Positions 12,309-21,077 of a stretch of 64,000 nt of DNA are shown in pieces. Within the stretch, counting starts at the first letter, position 1. Each line of letters starts with the position of its first letter. The position numbers and the translations under genes are program-made. The notes beneath the pieces are model-generated. The model was not told the origin of the DNA. It ran no database searches and saw only the letters and a list, made by a program, of their open reading frames with translations. Source of the stretch: Bacteroides cellulosilyticus DSM 14838 (lineage in GTDB: Bacteria > Bacteroidota > Bacteroidia > Bacteroidales > Bacteroidaceae); assembly GCF_000158035.1 (NCBI RefSeq), contig NZ_EQ973490.1, positions 516,508 to 580,507 of the forward strand. Reading direction: 5' to 3'.

Positions 12309-14894
12309 ATGAAACGCACAGATTTTACTTTTAGAAAGGTATGGATGATATACACAGTATATTTTCTTCTACTCTTTACCCCAACCGCAAATGCACAGCA
12401 AACATCCAGACTGGTCAGCCTGGAACTAAAAAACGAAAAGCTATCTGCCGCACTGAAACAGATAGAAAAGATGGGCGGCAAGAATATCCTTTTTGCCTAT
12501 GAAGAGACGGAGAATTATCACGTAACAGCAAGTATCCGTAAACAGACGCAAGACGAGGCCATCCGCACAGTACTGAAAGGAAAACCTTTCAACTGTATCG
12601 AACGTACTGATTACTTCGTGATTCAGCGGAAGGGAAAAGATGGCAAGACTACCCAAGTGCGCGGAACCATATACGGAGACCGAAATGAACCGTTAGCGTA
12701 TGCCAACGTCATCCTGCTGGCAGCAGCTGATTCCGCCTTTATTACAGGATGCGTCACAGCGGAAGACGGTAGCTTTATCCTACCCGGCAACAATGAAAAA
12801 AAACATTTGCTGAAAGTAACCTACATAGGCTATCAACCCTTGACGCTTCCTTGCCAGCCGGAAAATGACATTCACCTGCAACCAGACGCACAAATGCTGA
12901 AAGAAGTGACCGTTACTGCCTCTCGTCCGCTGATGGAACGCAAGAATGGCGCTTTCGTTGCCAACGTAGCAGGGACACCGCTTTCTATGCTGGGCTCTGC
13001 AAGCGATATGATCGGTCACCTCCCTTTTGTCACCGGCTCGGACGGTAACTATACCGTTATCGGACGAGGTAAACCGGAGATCTACATCAATGGCCGAAAA
13101 GTACGCGACACCTCCGAACTAAACCAACTTCAGGCTAACGAAATACTCTCCGCTGAAATTGTAACCACGCCCGGAGCACGTTATTCCTCCAACGTGTCAT
13201 CCGTTATCCGGCTACGTACCATCCGCAAGCGCGGGCAAGGTTTAAGTGCCAATGCCTACGCAGACTATACACAGGGACACTCGGCAAAAGGCAAACAAGG
13301 CGCCTCCCTAAATTATCGTACCGGCGGACTGGACATCTTTGTCAAAGGGCACTTCAATGAGTCGGACACATACTCCACCAGTCATACCCAACTGCAACTG
13401 AACACTTCCTCCGAATGGAAAAGCATATCTGACAACGTCAATCGTGCACATGATGCAAACTTCAATGGCGAAGTAGGTTTCAACTACGAACCGGATGACC
13501 ATCAGTCTTTCGGTATACGCTATGTACCCAAAACCGGACTGGGCGATCAGGAGCTTTATTCGCAAGGTGAAACCGTGATGCTGCGGGACGGAGAAGAGGT
13601 AGATCGTCTTACATCCGACTCACACGGTCGCAAGCATACCAACTGGAATCATACCGTGAATGGCTATTATAACGGTACTTTCGGAAAATGGAACATCGAC
13701 TTCAATGCCGACTACCTCTACGGTCGCTCCGGAGGTGGGCAGAAGGTAGACAATAATGGTGAAACAGATGCCTCATCCGACAGTGAAGTAAAAAACCGCC
13801 TGTATGCCGCTAAATTGGTGATTACGGCACCGCTTGGTCAAGGCAAACTCTCTTTCGGTACTGAAGAAACTTTCACCGAGCGCCACGACATCTTCAAACA
13901 AAGCGGTTTCTCCAATGATGCCGATAACCGCATCAAACAGTCCATCGCCTCTGCCTTTGCCGATTATTCCATAGAACTCGGGCAGTTCAACCTGACGGCA
14001 GGATTGCGCTATGAATATCAAAAAACGGATTATTACGAATCAGATATCTATAAAGAAGAGAAAAGTCCTTCTTATCATGACTTAATCCCCATAGTCAGTA
14101 TTTTCTATAAAAAGGAAGACTGGAATATCGGTCTGTCCTATCGTATGATGAAGCTTAATCCCAGTTACAGCATGCTGTCCAGTACCATCAGTTACCAAAG
14201 CAAGTACCAATACCACAACGGAAATCCTGAACTGGAACCGCAAAAGCATAATGCCTTCTCATTGGAAGGGGGCTGGAAATGGATCAATGCCAGTTTATAC
14301 TTCGATCATGCACGAAACATGTACACCACTTATGCCAAACCCTATGATGATGCAAAGCACCCCGGCGTAGTATTGTGGACAATGGCAAGCATCCCCAACT
14401 CCTATGCATACGGAGGCGCCTTGGTACTCTCCCCAAAGTTCGGCTGGTGGCAACCGCAATTTACGGCCAGCCTGTTCTGGTTCCAGTCCAACGCCCGTTC
14501 ACTGAATATTCAGCCTCTTTGGAATGAAGTGCAACCGGATTTCATTTTGAATAACAGCTTTACATTGCCTCGTGGCTGGTTTCTCAATATAAAAGGAAGA
14601 CTCGCATTTGGTGCAAAGCAAAGCTATGCCATCAAAAAAACAGAAGGGACTGTAGATGCGCAACTTACCAAATCTTTCCTGAAAGACCGTGCATTGCGCG
14701 TCTCGCTGGTAGCGAATGATATATTTCGTACAGGTACCTATCACTTTCGTGTATATGGCGACCGTACCTACAACGAGTTTGAAAATTATGCCGACAAACA
14801 ACGTTTCGGCATACGCCTCAACTATCAGTTCAATGCCACTAAGAATAAATATAAAGGTAAAGGTGCCGGAGAAAGTGAAAAAGGACGTCTTTAA
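12309..14894 (+). CDS. STN-domain outer-membrane beta-barrel receptor (TonB-dependent transducer-like)
   Basis: An 861-residue protein. After a signal peptide ending near ANAQQ (residue ~31) comes an STN domain (about 35-105, LVSLELKNEKLSAALKQIEK...), the domain by which TonB-dependent transducers contact an anti-sigma factor. Next is a carboxypeptidase-like regulatory domain (about 117-195, VRGTIYGDRNEPLAYANVIL), a plug-like domain with PEIYINGRKV (200-300), and a barrel of the Bacteroidetes OMP_b-brl_3 type ending GIRLNYQF followed by a basic GKGAG tail. An ECF sigma factor and a FecR anti-sigma factor follow on the same strand, which supports a cell-surface signalling trio. The ligand is unknown, and the gene order (receptor first) is the reverse of the usual arrangement. 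Confidence 0.88.
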   Translation: MKRTDFTFRKVWMIYTVYFLLLFTPTANAQQTSRLVSLELKNEKLSAALKQIEKMGGKNILFAYEETENYHVTASIRKQTQDEAIRTVLKGKPFNCIERTDYFVIQRKGKDGKTTQVRGTIYGDRNEPLAYANVILLAAADSAFITGCVTAEDGSFILPGNNEKKHLLKVTYIGYQPLTLPCQPENDIHLQPDAQMLKEVTVTASRPLMERKNGAFVANVAGTPLSMLGSASDMIGHLPFVTGSDGNYTVIGRGKPEIYINGRKVRDTSELNQLQANEILSAEIVTTPGARYSSNVSSVIRLRTIRKRGQGLSANAYADYTQGHSAKGKQGASLNYRTGGLDIFVKGHFNESDTYSTSHTQLQLNTSSEWKSISDNVNRAHDANFNGEVGFNYEPDDHQSFGIRYVPKTGLGDQELYSQGETVMLRDGEEVDRLTSDSHGRKHTNWNHTVNGYYNGTFGKWNIDFNADYLYGRSGGGQKVDNNGETDASSDSEVKNRLYAAKLVITAPLGQGKLSFGTEETFTERHDIFKQSGFSNDADNRIKQSIASAFADYSIELGQFNLTAGLRYEYQKTDYYESDIYKEEKSPSYHDLIPIVSIFYKKEDWNIGLSYRMMKLNPSYSMLSSTISYQSKYQYHNGNPELEPQKHNAFSLEGGWKWINASLYFDHARNMYTTYAKPYDDAKHPGVVLWTMASIPNSYAYGGALVLSPKFGWWQPQFTASLFWFQSNARSLNIQPLWNEVQPDFILNNSFTLPRGWFLNIKGRLAFGAKQSYAIKKTEGTVDAQLTKSFLKDRALRVSLVANDIFRTGTYHFRVYGDRTYNEFENYADKQRFGIRLNYQFNATKNKYKGKGAGESEKGRL

Positions 14895-14928
14895 GCATTG
14901 CAGTAAACGAGGGATAAAGGATAATCCT

Positions 14929-14936
14929 TACCTTTG
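14929..14936 (+). promoter_or_regulatory. -7 box (TACCTTTG) for ECF sigma gene
   Basis: TACCTTTG matches the housekeeping consensus TAnnTTTG and lies 23 bases before the sigma start at 14960, in the 65-base gap after the receptor. The sigma/anti-sigma pair may thus be transcribed independently of the receptor. Confidence 0.5.
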
Positions 14937-14959
14937 CGGACTAAAAAAAGAATCGGAGA

Positions 14960-15484
14960 ATGTCCTTGTTTCATAAAAAAGACACAAAAAGAGAAGTTTT
15001 CGGACAGATGTTCACGGAGCTATATCCCCGTCTGGTGCGTTACGCCACCCAACTATTGGGCGACGGAGAAGAAGCCCGTGATATTGTGGGTAGTGTGATG
15101 GAGCAGGCGTGGAAACAATTCGAAAAGCTGGAACCGGAAAACCGGGGAGCTTGGCTTTATACTGCCGCACGTAACGCCTGCCTTAACCGTCTGAAACATC
15201 TGCAAGTAGAAGCCACCAACCTGGAAGCGTTACGCGAAGCCACTCGTATGGATGTAGCGACCGACTACCGGGAACATGAACGACTACTGCAACAAGCGGA
15301 AAGCATTGCCCGCAACCTACCGGAACCAACCTGCACGGTATTGCGGCTCTGCTATTATGAACATAAAACCTATCGGGAAGTAGCCGAACAGCTTGGCATC
15401 AGTCCCGACACCGTAAAGAAACATATATCCAAAGCTTTGCGTACCTTGCGCGAAGCTATGACCCTGAAAGGAGGAAACCGATGA
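14960..15484 (+). CDS. ECF-type RNA polymerase sigma factor
   Basis: A 174-residue sigma-70 family member of the extracytoplasmic-function group. Region 2 spans about 12-80 (FTELYPRLVRYATQLLGDGEEARDIVGSVMEQAWKQF); region 4 spans about 115-165 with the helix-turn-helix YREVAEQLGISPDTVKKHISKALRTLRE. The length is normal. Its last codons overlap the start of the FecR gene (stop TGA at 15482-15484, next ATG at 15481), so translation of the two is coupled. Together with the STN receptor upstream it should respond to an outer-membrane signal and direct polymerase to specific promoters. The target promoters are not known; two ECF-type promoters elsewhere in the window (16854-16880, 42338-42364) are candidates only. 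Confidence 0.95.
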   Translation: MSLFHKKDTKREVFGQMFTELYPRLVRYATQLLGDGEEARDIVGSVMEQAWKQFEKLEPENRGAWLYTAARNACLNRLKHLQVEATNLEALREATRMDVATDYREHERLLQQAESIARNLPEPTCTVLRLCYYEHKTYREVAEQLGISPDTVKKHISKALRTLREAMTLKGGNR

Positions 15485-16452
15485 TGGAAGAGAGAAAAGA
15501 AAATGATTTCAAGATGGATACTGAAGACCTCAGATTACTGAATGCCTTCGGAGAAGCGCTCGGAGACTTACCTTCGGAAGAAGAAACCCGCGCGGCATGG
15601 AATGCTTTTACCTCCCGGCAAGACGCTCAAAAACGCAGACGCATCATACAGGTGTGGACTTCCGGCATTGCAGCTGCCATCGTAGTGCTGGTAGTGCTTA
15701 TCGTGCCCCGTATTACCAACGAAGACACGATTCAAGATATTGAAATCTTTGCGGCCCTGGATGTCCCCGAAGCAATCATCACCTCAGAGAACAATGGTAG
15801 AATTACTCTTTCGACTCCCCCTGCCACTACCACGCAAATCATCCTGGACGATGGTACACAGGTTACGCTCAACGCCAATTCCCGCCTGGAATATCCTAAA
15901 CAATTCCCGGCAGAGGGGACCCGTGAAGTCCATCTGACAGGAGAAGCACGTTTCGAAGTGGCAAAAGATAGTGCACGCCCTTTCATTGTTTCTTCCGGTA
16001 AGATGCAGACACAGGTATTGGGCACGGTATTCGATGTAAATGCCTATCCGGGAAAAGTAGCGGCAGTTACTTTATTTCAGGGGCGCGTCCGCGTCAGCGA
16101 CGAGAAACAAACACAGCAGAAAGACATATTGCCCGGACAGCAAGCTATATTGTCTGAAGATAATGGTTTCACCATATCCGAAGCACAACTCACCGCAACG
16201 GAAGGATGGACCAAAGGAGAGTTCAGCTTCGATGATGCCGAACTGGCGGAGATTATGAAGTCTGTAGGCACATGGTATAACACCAGTATCATCTTTCATT
16301 CGCCCGACTTGCTGAAACAACGCATTCATTTCCGCTTCCCGCGAACAACTTCTTTGGAAGAAGTAGTGCAAGCGCTCAATGATCTGGGAATAGCCAAACT
16401 GGAACAAAAAAAGGGAAAAGTAATCATCAGCGATTATTCTCCCAAGCATTGA
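15481..16452 (+). CDS. FecR-family anti-sigma factor
   Basis: A 323-residue membrane protein. Residues 1-55 are cytoplasmic and would bind the sigma factor; one membrane segment follows (about 56-78, VWTSGIAAAIVVLVVLIV). The periplasmic part has a FecR domain (about 110-210, TQIILDDGTQVTLNANSRLEYP, GEARFEVAKDSARPF, LGTVFDVNAYPG) and the C-terminal DUF4974 domain (about 245-318, FSFDDAELAEIMKSVGTWYN). It overlaps the sigma gene by four bases. It holds the sigma factor inactive until the STN domain of the receptor reports ligand. A hairpin terminator follows at 16461. Confidence 0.95.
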   Translation: MMEERKENDFKMDTEDLRLLNAFGEALGDLPSEEETRAAWNAFTSRQDAQKRRRIIQVWTSGIAAAIVVLVVLIVPRITNEDTIQDIEIFAALDVPEAIITSENNGRITLSTPPATTTQIILDDGTQVTLNANSRLEYPKQFPAEGTREVHLTGEARFEVAKDSARPFIVSSGKMQTQVLGTVFDVNAYPGKVAAVTLFQGRVRVSDEKQTQQKDILPGQQAILSEDNGFTISEAQLTATEGWTKGEFSFDDAELAEIMKSVGTWYNTSIIFHSPDLLKQRIHFRFPRTTSLEEVVQALNDLGIAKLEQKKGKVIISDYSPKH

Positions 16453-16460
16453 TACGCAGA

Positions 16461-16482
16461 GGAAGAGCTTTTCGGCTCTTCC
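16461..16482. terminator. Terminator between fecR and ybjQ-like gene
   Basis: Stem GGAAGAGC/GCTCTTCC (16461-16468 with 16475-16482) and a 6-base loop, followed by T-rich sequence on the + strand. It lies between convergent genes and may serve both. Confidence 0.65.
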
Positions 16483-16493
16483 CCCTGTATTTA

Positions 16494-16814
16494 TTATTCT
16501 ACTGTCACAGCCGTACCGCAAGCGGTTACCATCAGCATACTACCGCTTCCACCTACAGTTTCATAGTCCAAATCCACGCCAATCACAGCATTGGCTCCGA
16601 GAGCTCTGGCGTGTTCCTGCATTTCACGCAGGGCGATATCTTTCGCTTCGCGCAGCACTTCTTCATAAGAGCCGCTACGTCCGCCCACTACATCGCGGAT
16701 ACTGGCAAAAAAGTCACGGAATACATTGGCACCGATAATCGTCTCGCCTGAAACGATACCGTAATAGCGGGTGATACGTCCACCCTCGATAGTTGGTGTT
16801 GTTGTTACTAACAT
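16494..16814 (-). CDS. YbjQ/UPF0145 family protein
   Basis: A 106-residue protein of the YbjQ (UPF0145, DUF74, often called heavy-metal-binding) family. Visible signatures: an N-terminal [21 protein letters not shown], then [24 protein letters not shown], then [15 protein letters not shown], with the C-terminal [13 protein letters not shown]. It has no signal peptide, so it is cytoplasmic; family members form pentameric rings and their biological role is unsettled. It is a single gene. Upstream it has no obvious -7 box but has an ECF-type promoter (16854-16880) identical in plan to that before the GIN-domain gene at 42390, so it is probably part of an envelope-stress-type regulon. Confidence 0.88.
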   Translation of the reverse strand: MLVTTTPTIEGGRITRYYGIVSGETIIGANVFRDFFASIRDVVGGRSGSYEEVLREAKDIALREMQEHARALGANAVIGVDLDYETVGGSGSMLMVTACGTAVTVE

Positions 16815-16853
16815 AATCTTTCTCTATTTATTTAAGTTATTTGCACCCTATTA

Positions 16854-16880
16854 GACGCATGAATAGGGCGAAAAGTTGCA
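16854..16880 (-). promoter_or_regulatory. ECF-type promoter TGCAAC-N17-CGTCTAATAG
   Basis: On the minus strand TGCAAC (16880-16875) is separated by 17 bases from CGTC (16857-16854), which continues as CGTCTAATAG. The -35 AAC and -10 CGTC spacing fits ECF sigma promoters. The start codon of the YbjQ-like gene is 40 bases downstream. The same two blocks with the same spacing occur at 42338-42364. Confidence 0.6.
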
Positions 16881-16963
16881 GTGGCGAGAACTTTTATACC
16901 TCTTCATTATAATAAAAAAACAAAAAAGAGAGCACCTATATATGAGCAAAGTCAGCATTTATC

Positions 16964-16971
16964 TATCTTTG
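16964..16971 (+). promoter_or_regulatory. -7 box (TATCTTTG) for small unknown gene
   Basis: TATCTTTG matches TAnnTTTG. It lies only 10 bases before the ATG at 16982, so the transcript would have a leader of a few bases at most. Confidence 0.5.
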
Positions 16972-16981
16972 TGCCGAAGAA

Positions 16982-17323
16982 ATGGAAACAAAGCATTTTA
17001 TATTTAAAATAATGATGTATCTGGTCGTAGTGCTTTTTGCTCTGCAACCAGAAGATTATAATTCCTTTTCCGAAAACGAACCTCCCTTTCTTTGCATCGA
17101 ACAAAATGAGCATCATTCGCCTGAAGAGTTTAACGATGAAGCTGTTATCTCACGTACACTTTCTTTAAACCGTGCGCGTAAGCTCTGTGCAGAGACTACG
17201 ACTACTTATACTTTCTCTACTGAGAACACTAATTTATATCAATATAGTGACGGCAGCCAACCGTACAACCTCAGGAGCGTATATTCACCCGAACGCTCTC
17301 TACTTTGTATATATCGGCTTTAG
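16982..17323 (+). CDS. Small membrane or exported protein of unknown function
   Basis: I do not recognise this 113-residue protein. It starts METKHFIFKIMMYLVVVLFAL, a hydrophobic segment (about 7-21) that could be a signal anchor; the rest is acidic then polar, with SLNRARKLCAETTTTYTFSTEN and a C-terminal SPERSLLCIYRL. Three Cys are present (residues 37, 69 and about 109). Support for a real gene is a good -7 box directly upstream and a clean start; against it is its lack of recognisable family. It is followed by a 10-bp hairpin and then the CBS membrane protein. Confidence 0.5.
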   Translation: METKHFIFKIMMYLVVVLFALQPEDYNSFSENEPPFLCIEQNEHHSPEEFNDEAVISRTLSLNRARKLCAETTTTYTFSTENTNLYQYSDGSQPYNLRSVYSPERSLLCIYRL

Positions 17324-17359
17324 CACAAGTCCTTCTATTACCGTATTTTATATTCTATC

Positions 17360-17384
17360 CGGAACGAATCATACATTCGTTCCG
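17360..17384. terminator. 10-bp hairpin, possible terminator
   Basis: Perfect stem CGGAACGAAT/ATTCGTTCCG (17360-17369 and 17375-17384) with a 5-base loop. It lies between the small unknown gene and the CNNM-type gene. No T-run follows directly, so it could be a terminator or a leader structure. Confidence 0.45.
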
Positions 17385-17409
17385 CTATGTCTAATTAATA
17401 AACTTATAT

Positions 17410-18453
17410 ATGGGACTTGTTTTATTATACTTAACCCTCGCATTAGCTTTATCATTTTTATGCTCCATTCTTGAAGCAGTTTTGTTATCTACCCCAATGT
17501 CGTACATCTCCACCAAAGAGAAAACACACGGGAAAAGCGCTATCTTATTAAAGAAGTTCAAACAAGACATCGACCGGCCTATTGCTGCCATATTATCCTT
17601 GAACACCATTGCCCACACCGTGGGTGCTGCCGGTGTAGGTGCCGAAGCAGTAAAGATATTCGGAGAAGCTTACTTCGGTGTAATCTCCGCCATACTGACT
17701 ATTTTAATCCTCGTTCTCTCAGAGATCATTCCTAAAACGATAGGCGCCTGCTACTGGCGCACACTGGCACTTCCATCAGCCCGTATCATTAATTTCCTTA
17801 TTATCATCTGTTATCCCCTGGTGTGGTTGTCCGAGCTGATTACCCGTCTGTTTTCTTCCGGCAAACAAGAATTATCCGTAAGCCGCGAAGAGGTTTCGGC
17901 TATGATTTCCATCGGGGTAGAAGAAGGTGTTTTCCAGATGAAAGAAAACAAGATGATACAAAACCTCATTAAACTGGATAAAGTAAAATCACAATCCATT
18001 ATGACTCCTCGTACTGTAGTAGCAACAGCTCCCGAAAGTATGTCTCTGAAAGAGTTCTATCAGGATGGAAAGTATAAGTTTTACTCTCGTATCCCAATCT
18101 ATAATGATAGTGAAGATTATATCACAGGATATGTGTTGCGGCAGACTGTACTCGAAAAGTTAGCAGAAGACAGATTCGATATGTGTCTGAAGGATGTGGC
18201 CCGCCCTATCCTTTCCTTCCCGGAAAATAGTTCTGTTTCCACAGTCTGGGAACAGATGCTTGAAAAAAAAGAGCATATTTCAATCTTGATTGATGAATAT
18301 GGCTGCTTCTGGGGAATTGTCACAATGGAGGATATTATCGAAACAGCCTTAGGTTTTGAGATTGTAGATGAAAAAGACTCCGTAACGGATATGCAGAAGC
18401 TGGCACGGGATAAGTGGCAGAAGAAACTGGCGGAAACGAAGATTAGTGATTAG
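17410..18453 (+). CDS. CNNM/CorC-type membrane protein with CBS domains
   Basis: A 347-residue protein of the hemolysin C/CNNM family. The DUF21 membrane domain spans about 1-170 with four hydrophobic segments (LLYLTLALALSFLCSILEAVLL; SAILTILILVLSEIIPKTIGA). It is followed by ISREEVSAMISIGVEEGVF-like sequence (SVSREEVSAM) and a pair of CBS domains (about 195-315, KSQSIMTPRTVV and HISILIDEYGCFWGIVTMEDIIE). Family members are linked to divalent-cation (Mg2+, Co2+) efflux in the inner membrane. The C-terminal CorC_HlyC domain found in longer homologues is absent, so this is the short form. The stop codon lies inside the hairpin at 18443-18480, which ends next to sufS. Confidence 0.9.
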   Translation: MGLVLLYLTLALALSFLCSILEAVLLSTPMSYISTKEKTHGKSAILLKKFKQDIDRPIAAILSLNTIAHTVGAAGVGAEAVKIFGEAYFGVISAILTILILVLSEIIPKTIGACYWRTLALPSARIINFLIIICYPLVWLSELITRLFSSGKQELSVSREEVSAMISIGVEEGVFQMKENKMIQNLIKLDKVKSQSIMTPRTVVATAPESMSLKEFYQDGKYKFYSRIPIYNDSEDYITGYVLRQTVLEKLAEDRFDMCLKDVARPILSFPENSSVSTVWEQMLEKKEHISILIDEYGCFWGIVTMEDIIETALGFEIVDEKDSVTDMQKLARDKWQKKLAETKISD

Positions 18454-18480
18454 GGGCTAGTGATAACCCCTAATCACTAA
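18443..18480. terminator. Perfect 14-bp hairpin overlapping stop codon; convergent terminator
   Basis: Arms TTAGTGATTAGGGG (18443-18456) and CCCCTAATCACTAA (18467-18480) are perfect complements around a 10-base loop. The stop codon of the CNNM-type gene (18451-18453) lies inside the left arm, and the right arm ends one base before the sufS stop. It probably terminates both genes. The iterated TAGTGAT units also make it look like the other iteron hairpins in this window. Confidence 0.7.
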
Positions 18481-19695
18481 CTAGAACATCTTGCTGACAC
18501 GTTCGATACCTGCCACCAAAACATCGATTTCTTCTTTCGTATTATAGATTCCAAAGGAAGCACGCACTGTTCCTTCTATGCCGAGGCGTTGCATCAGCGG
18601 TTGGGCGCAATGGTGTCCTGTACGTACGGCAATGCCGAGACGATCGAGCAATGTGCCCATATCGAAGTGATGAATATCACCTACAAGGAAAGAGATGACA
18701 CTCCCTTTCTCAGCAGCTTCACCAAAGATGCGCATACCAGGGATTGTTTTCAGTCGCTGTGTGGCATATTCAGTCAATTCATGCTCATAAGCGGCAATCT
18801 TATCCATGCCAATGGCAGAAACATAATCGAGAGCTTTCGCCAGTCCCGTAGTACCGATATAGTCAGGAGTACCGGCTTCGAACTTAAACGGCAATTCATT
18901 GAAGGTAGTACGTTCAAAAGATACATGCTTTATCATCTCACCGCCACCTTGATAAGGAGGTAACTTATCCAGCCATTCTTCCTTACCATAAAGCACGCCC
19001 ACACCGGTAGGCCCATACACTTTATGACCGGAGAATACAAGGAAATCAGCGTCCAGATCTTTCACGTCCACTGCCATGTGAGGAATGGATTGCGCCGCAT
19101 CTACCAGGAAAGGTACATTATGATTATGGGCAATCTTAATCATTTCCTTGATAGGATTGACCGTACCCAAAACATTGGACACATGTACCACGCTCACAAT
19201 CTTCGTTCGGTCAGTGAAAAGCTTCTCGTATTCATCCATCAGAAGTTCACCGCGATCGTTCATCGGAATAACTTTCAGATTGATGCATTTCCGTTCAGCC
19301 AGCAGTTGCCAGGGGACAATGTTACTATGATGTTCCATTACGGAAACAATCACTTCATCACCCGGATGCAGGAATGCTTCGCCAAAGCTGGAGGCTAACA
19401 GATTAATGCTTTCCGTAGTTCCCCTTGTAAATACGATTTCATTTATAGAACCGGCATTGATGAACTTTCGCACTGTCTCTCGACTTGCCTCGTGCAGTTC
19501 CGTTGCCTGTTGCGACAGAAAGTGTACGCCACGATGCACATTGGCATTGACAGAATAATATTCATCCGTTATGGCATCCACCACACAACGTGGCTTCTGT
19601 GTCGTCGCCCCATTATCCAAATAGACCAATGGTTTGCCGTACACTTCACGGGATAGTATCGGAAAATCGGCTCTTATCTGTTGAATATCATACAT
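18481..19695 (-). CDS. sufS: Cysteine desulfurase SufS
   Basis: A 404-residue PLP enzyme (class V aminotransferase fold) that takes sulfur from cysteine for Fe-S cluster assembly. Seen: YLDNGATTQKP near the N terminus, VMEHHSNIVPWQ, VDAAQSIPHM, the PLP lysine in VFSGHKVYGPTG, and the persulfide cysteine in RTGHHCAQPLMQRLG, typical of group II (SufS) desulfurases. Length matches E. coli SufS (406). It is the last gene of the suf run, 23 bases after sufD, and is closed by the hairpin at 18443-18480. No sufE or sufU is found in the window. Confidence 0.97.
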   Translation of the reverse strand: MYDIQQIRADFPILSREVYGKPLVYLDNGATTQKPRCVVDAITDEYYSVNANVHRGVHFLSQQATELHEASRETVRKFINAGSINEIVFTRGTTESINLLASSFGEAFLHPGDEVIVSVMEHHSNIVPWQLLAERKCINLKVIPMNDRGELLMDEYEKLFTDRTKIVSVVHVSNVLGTVNPIKEMIKIAHNHNVPFLVDAAQSIPHMAVDVKDLDADFLVFSGHKVYGPTGVGVLYGKEEWLDKLPPYQGGGEMIKHVSFERTTFNELPFKFEAGTPDYIGTTGLAKALDYVSAIGMDKIAAYEHELTEYATQRLKTIPGMRIFGEAAEKGSVISFLVGDIHHFDMGTLLDRLGIAVRTGHHCAQPLMQRLGIEGTVRASFGIYNTKEEIDVLVAGIERVSKMF

Positions 19696-19718
19696 GTTGT
19701 TTAGGTATTAATATATTC

Positions 19719-21062
19719 TCACTTGCATATCGCACAGCCCTGGCATTTATTCAGTTCACCACGGAAACGTTTCTCAACCAAGAGATGTAAGCGATCTTTC
19801 AATGCGCCCAGACGGATGGTATCGATTACTTCGTTCACGAAGGCAAACATCAGCAATAAGCGGGCTTCACGTGCCGGAATACCGCGCTGGCGCATATAGA
19901 AAAGTGCATTTTCGTCCAACTGACCAACGGTAGCGCCATGACTACACTTTACATCATCGGCATAAATTTCCAGTTGCGGTTGCGTATACATACGTGCCTC
20001 ACGGGTAGCGCAAAGGTTCCGATTCGTTTGTTGCGAATTGGTATGTTGCGCATCCGGGCGCACTAATACCAAACCGGCAAATGCACCGACTGACTGGTCA
20101 TCAAGCACATACTTGAAAAGTTCATTGCTCGTGCAGTTAGGTACGGCATGATCGATACTTGTATTATTGTCTACATGCTGATTCTTATCTGCAATGGCCA
20201 TACCGCAAAGATTGACTTCGGCACCTTCACCTGCCAGCAATACTTCAGTGGTGTTGCGGGAAGTGCCGTTATGCAAGGTCATGCCATTCAGCAATACATT
20301 GCTGTTGGCTTCCTGCTTCACATACATATTGCTGATACGTACGGTACTTGTATGCGTTTCTTCCAGTTCGTAAAGGTCAAAGACAGCATTCTCACCGACG
20401 AATACTTCTATCACCTGGGTTGCCAGGAAATTCACGGCATCCATGGCATGATCACACACCAGCATACGCGCCTGTGCGCCATCTTCCAATACAATCAATA
20501 CCCGGCGGTTCACCAGGAAGTTCACGTCACCACGCAGGATGTTTACCAACTGAATGGGACGTTCCAAAGCGACGTTCTTAGGTATATACAACAGCACACC
20601 GTCTTGTGCAAAAGCGGTATTGAATGCTGTCACTCCGTCTTTTGAAGTATCTGCCAGCTTGCCATAGTACTTCTTTACCAATTCCGGATGCTTCGCCGCC
20701 ATCTCCTTCAAACTACCGAAGATAACTCCTTCGGGCAGATGTGAAGCAGGTAGCGCTTTATTGTAAAAAGCATCGTTCACTACAAAATACAGAGAGGTAC
20801 TCATATTGGGTACGTCACATTTGAATACCTCATAGGGATTTACCGGAATATCCAGGCGGTTCAGGTTCAACCCATAGTCCGGTTCAAAGAACTTGCTGAC
20901 ATCGGTATATTTATATTTCTCCTGTTTGCGGGTAGGAAAGCCAAGCCGCTCAAAGTCGGCAAACGCAGTCGCACGAGGGATATTCATCACCTCGGTGCTG
21001 TGCTGGCATATCATCGCTTCCGTCTGGGAGAAAAGATCTATGTATTGTTGTTCTGCATTCAT
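19719..21062 (-). CDS. sufD: Fe-S assembly scaffold subunit SufD
   Basis: A 447-residue paralogue of SufB that forms the SufBC2D scaffold complex in the cytoplasm. The beta-helix core is recognisable (about 160-400; VLIVLEDGAQARMLVCDHA, HGTSRNTTEVLLAGEGAEVNLCGM), as is the C-terminal signature DDVKCSHGATVGQLDENALFYMRQRGIP, with the conserved Cys-Ser-His that contributes to the cluster-building interface. The C-terminal KRFRGELNKCQGCAICK is cysteine-rich, which is not typical of E. coli SufD. It lies downstream of sufB and sufC but is split from sufC by the GxxExxY element (21078-21500). Confidence 0.95.
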   Translation of the reverse strand: MNAEQQYIDLFSQTEAMICQHSTEVMNIPRATAFADFERLGFPTRKQEKYKYTDVSKFFEPDYGLNLNRLDIPVNPYEVFKCDVPNMSTSLYFVVNDAFYNKALPASHLPEGVIFGSLKEMAAKHPELVKKYYGKLADTSKDGVTAFNTAFAQDGVLLYIPKNVALERPIQLVNILRGDVNFLVNRRVLIVLEDGAQARMLVCDHAMDAVNFLATQVIEVFVGENAVFDLYELEETHTSTVRISNMYVKQEANSNVLLNGMTLHNGTSRNTTEVLLAGEGAEVNLCGMAIADKNQHVDNNTSIDHAVPNCTSNELFKYVLDDQSVGAFAGLVLVRPDAQHTNSQQTNRNLCATREARMYTQPQLEIYADDVKCSHGATVGQLDENALFYMRQRGIPAREARLLLMFAFVNEVIDTIRLGALKDRLHLLVEKRFRGELNKCQGCAICK

Positions 21063-21077
21063 CTTATATATATTTTT

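Noticed and set aside
14716..14976. Small open frame across the receptor end and the sigma promoter
   Set aside because: It overlaps the receptor C terminus in another frame and shows no domain.
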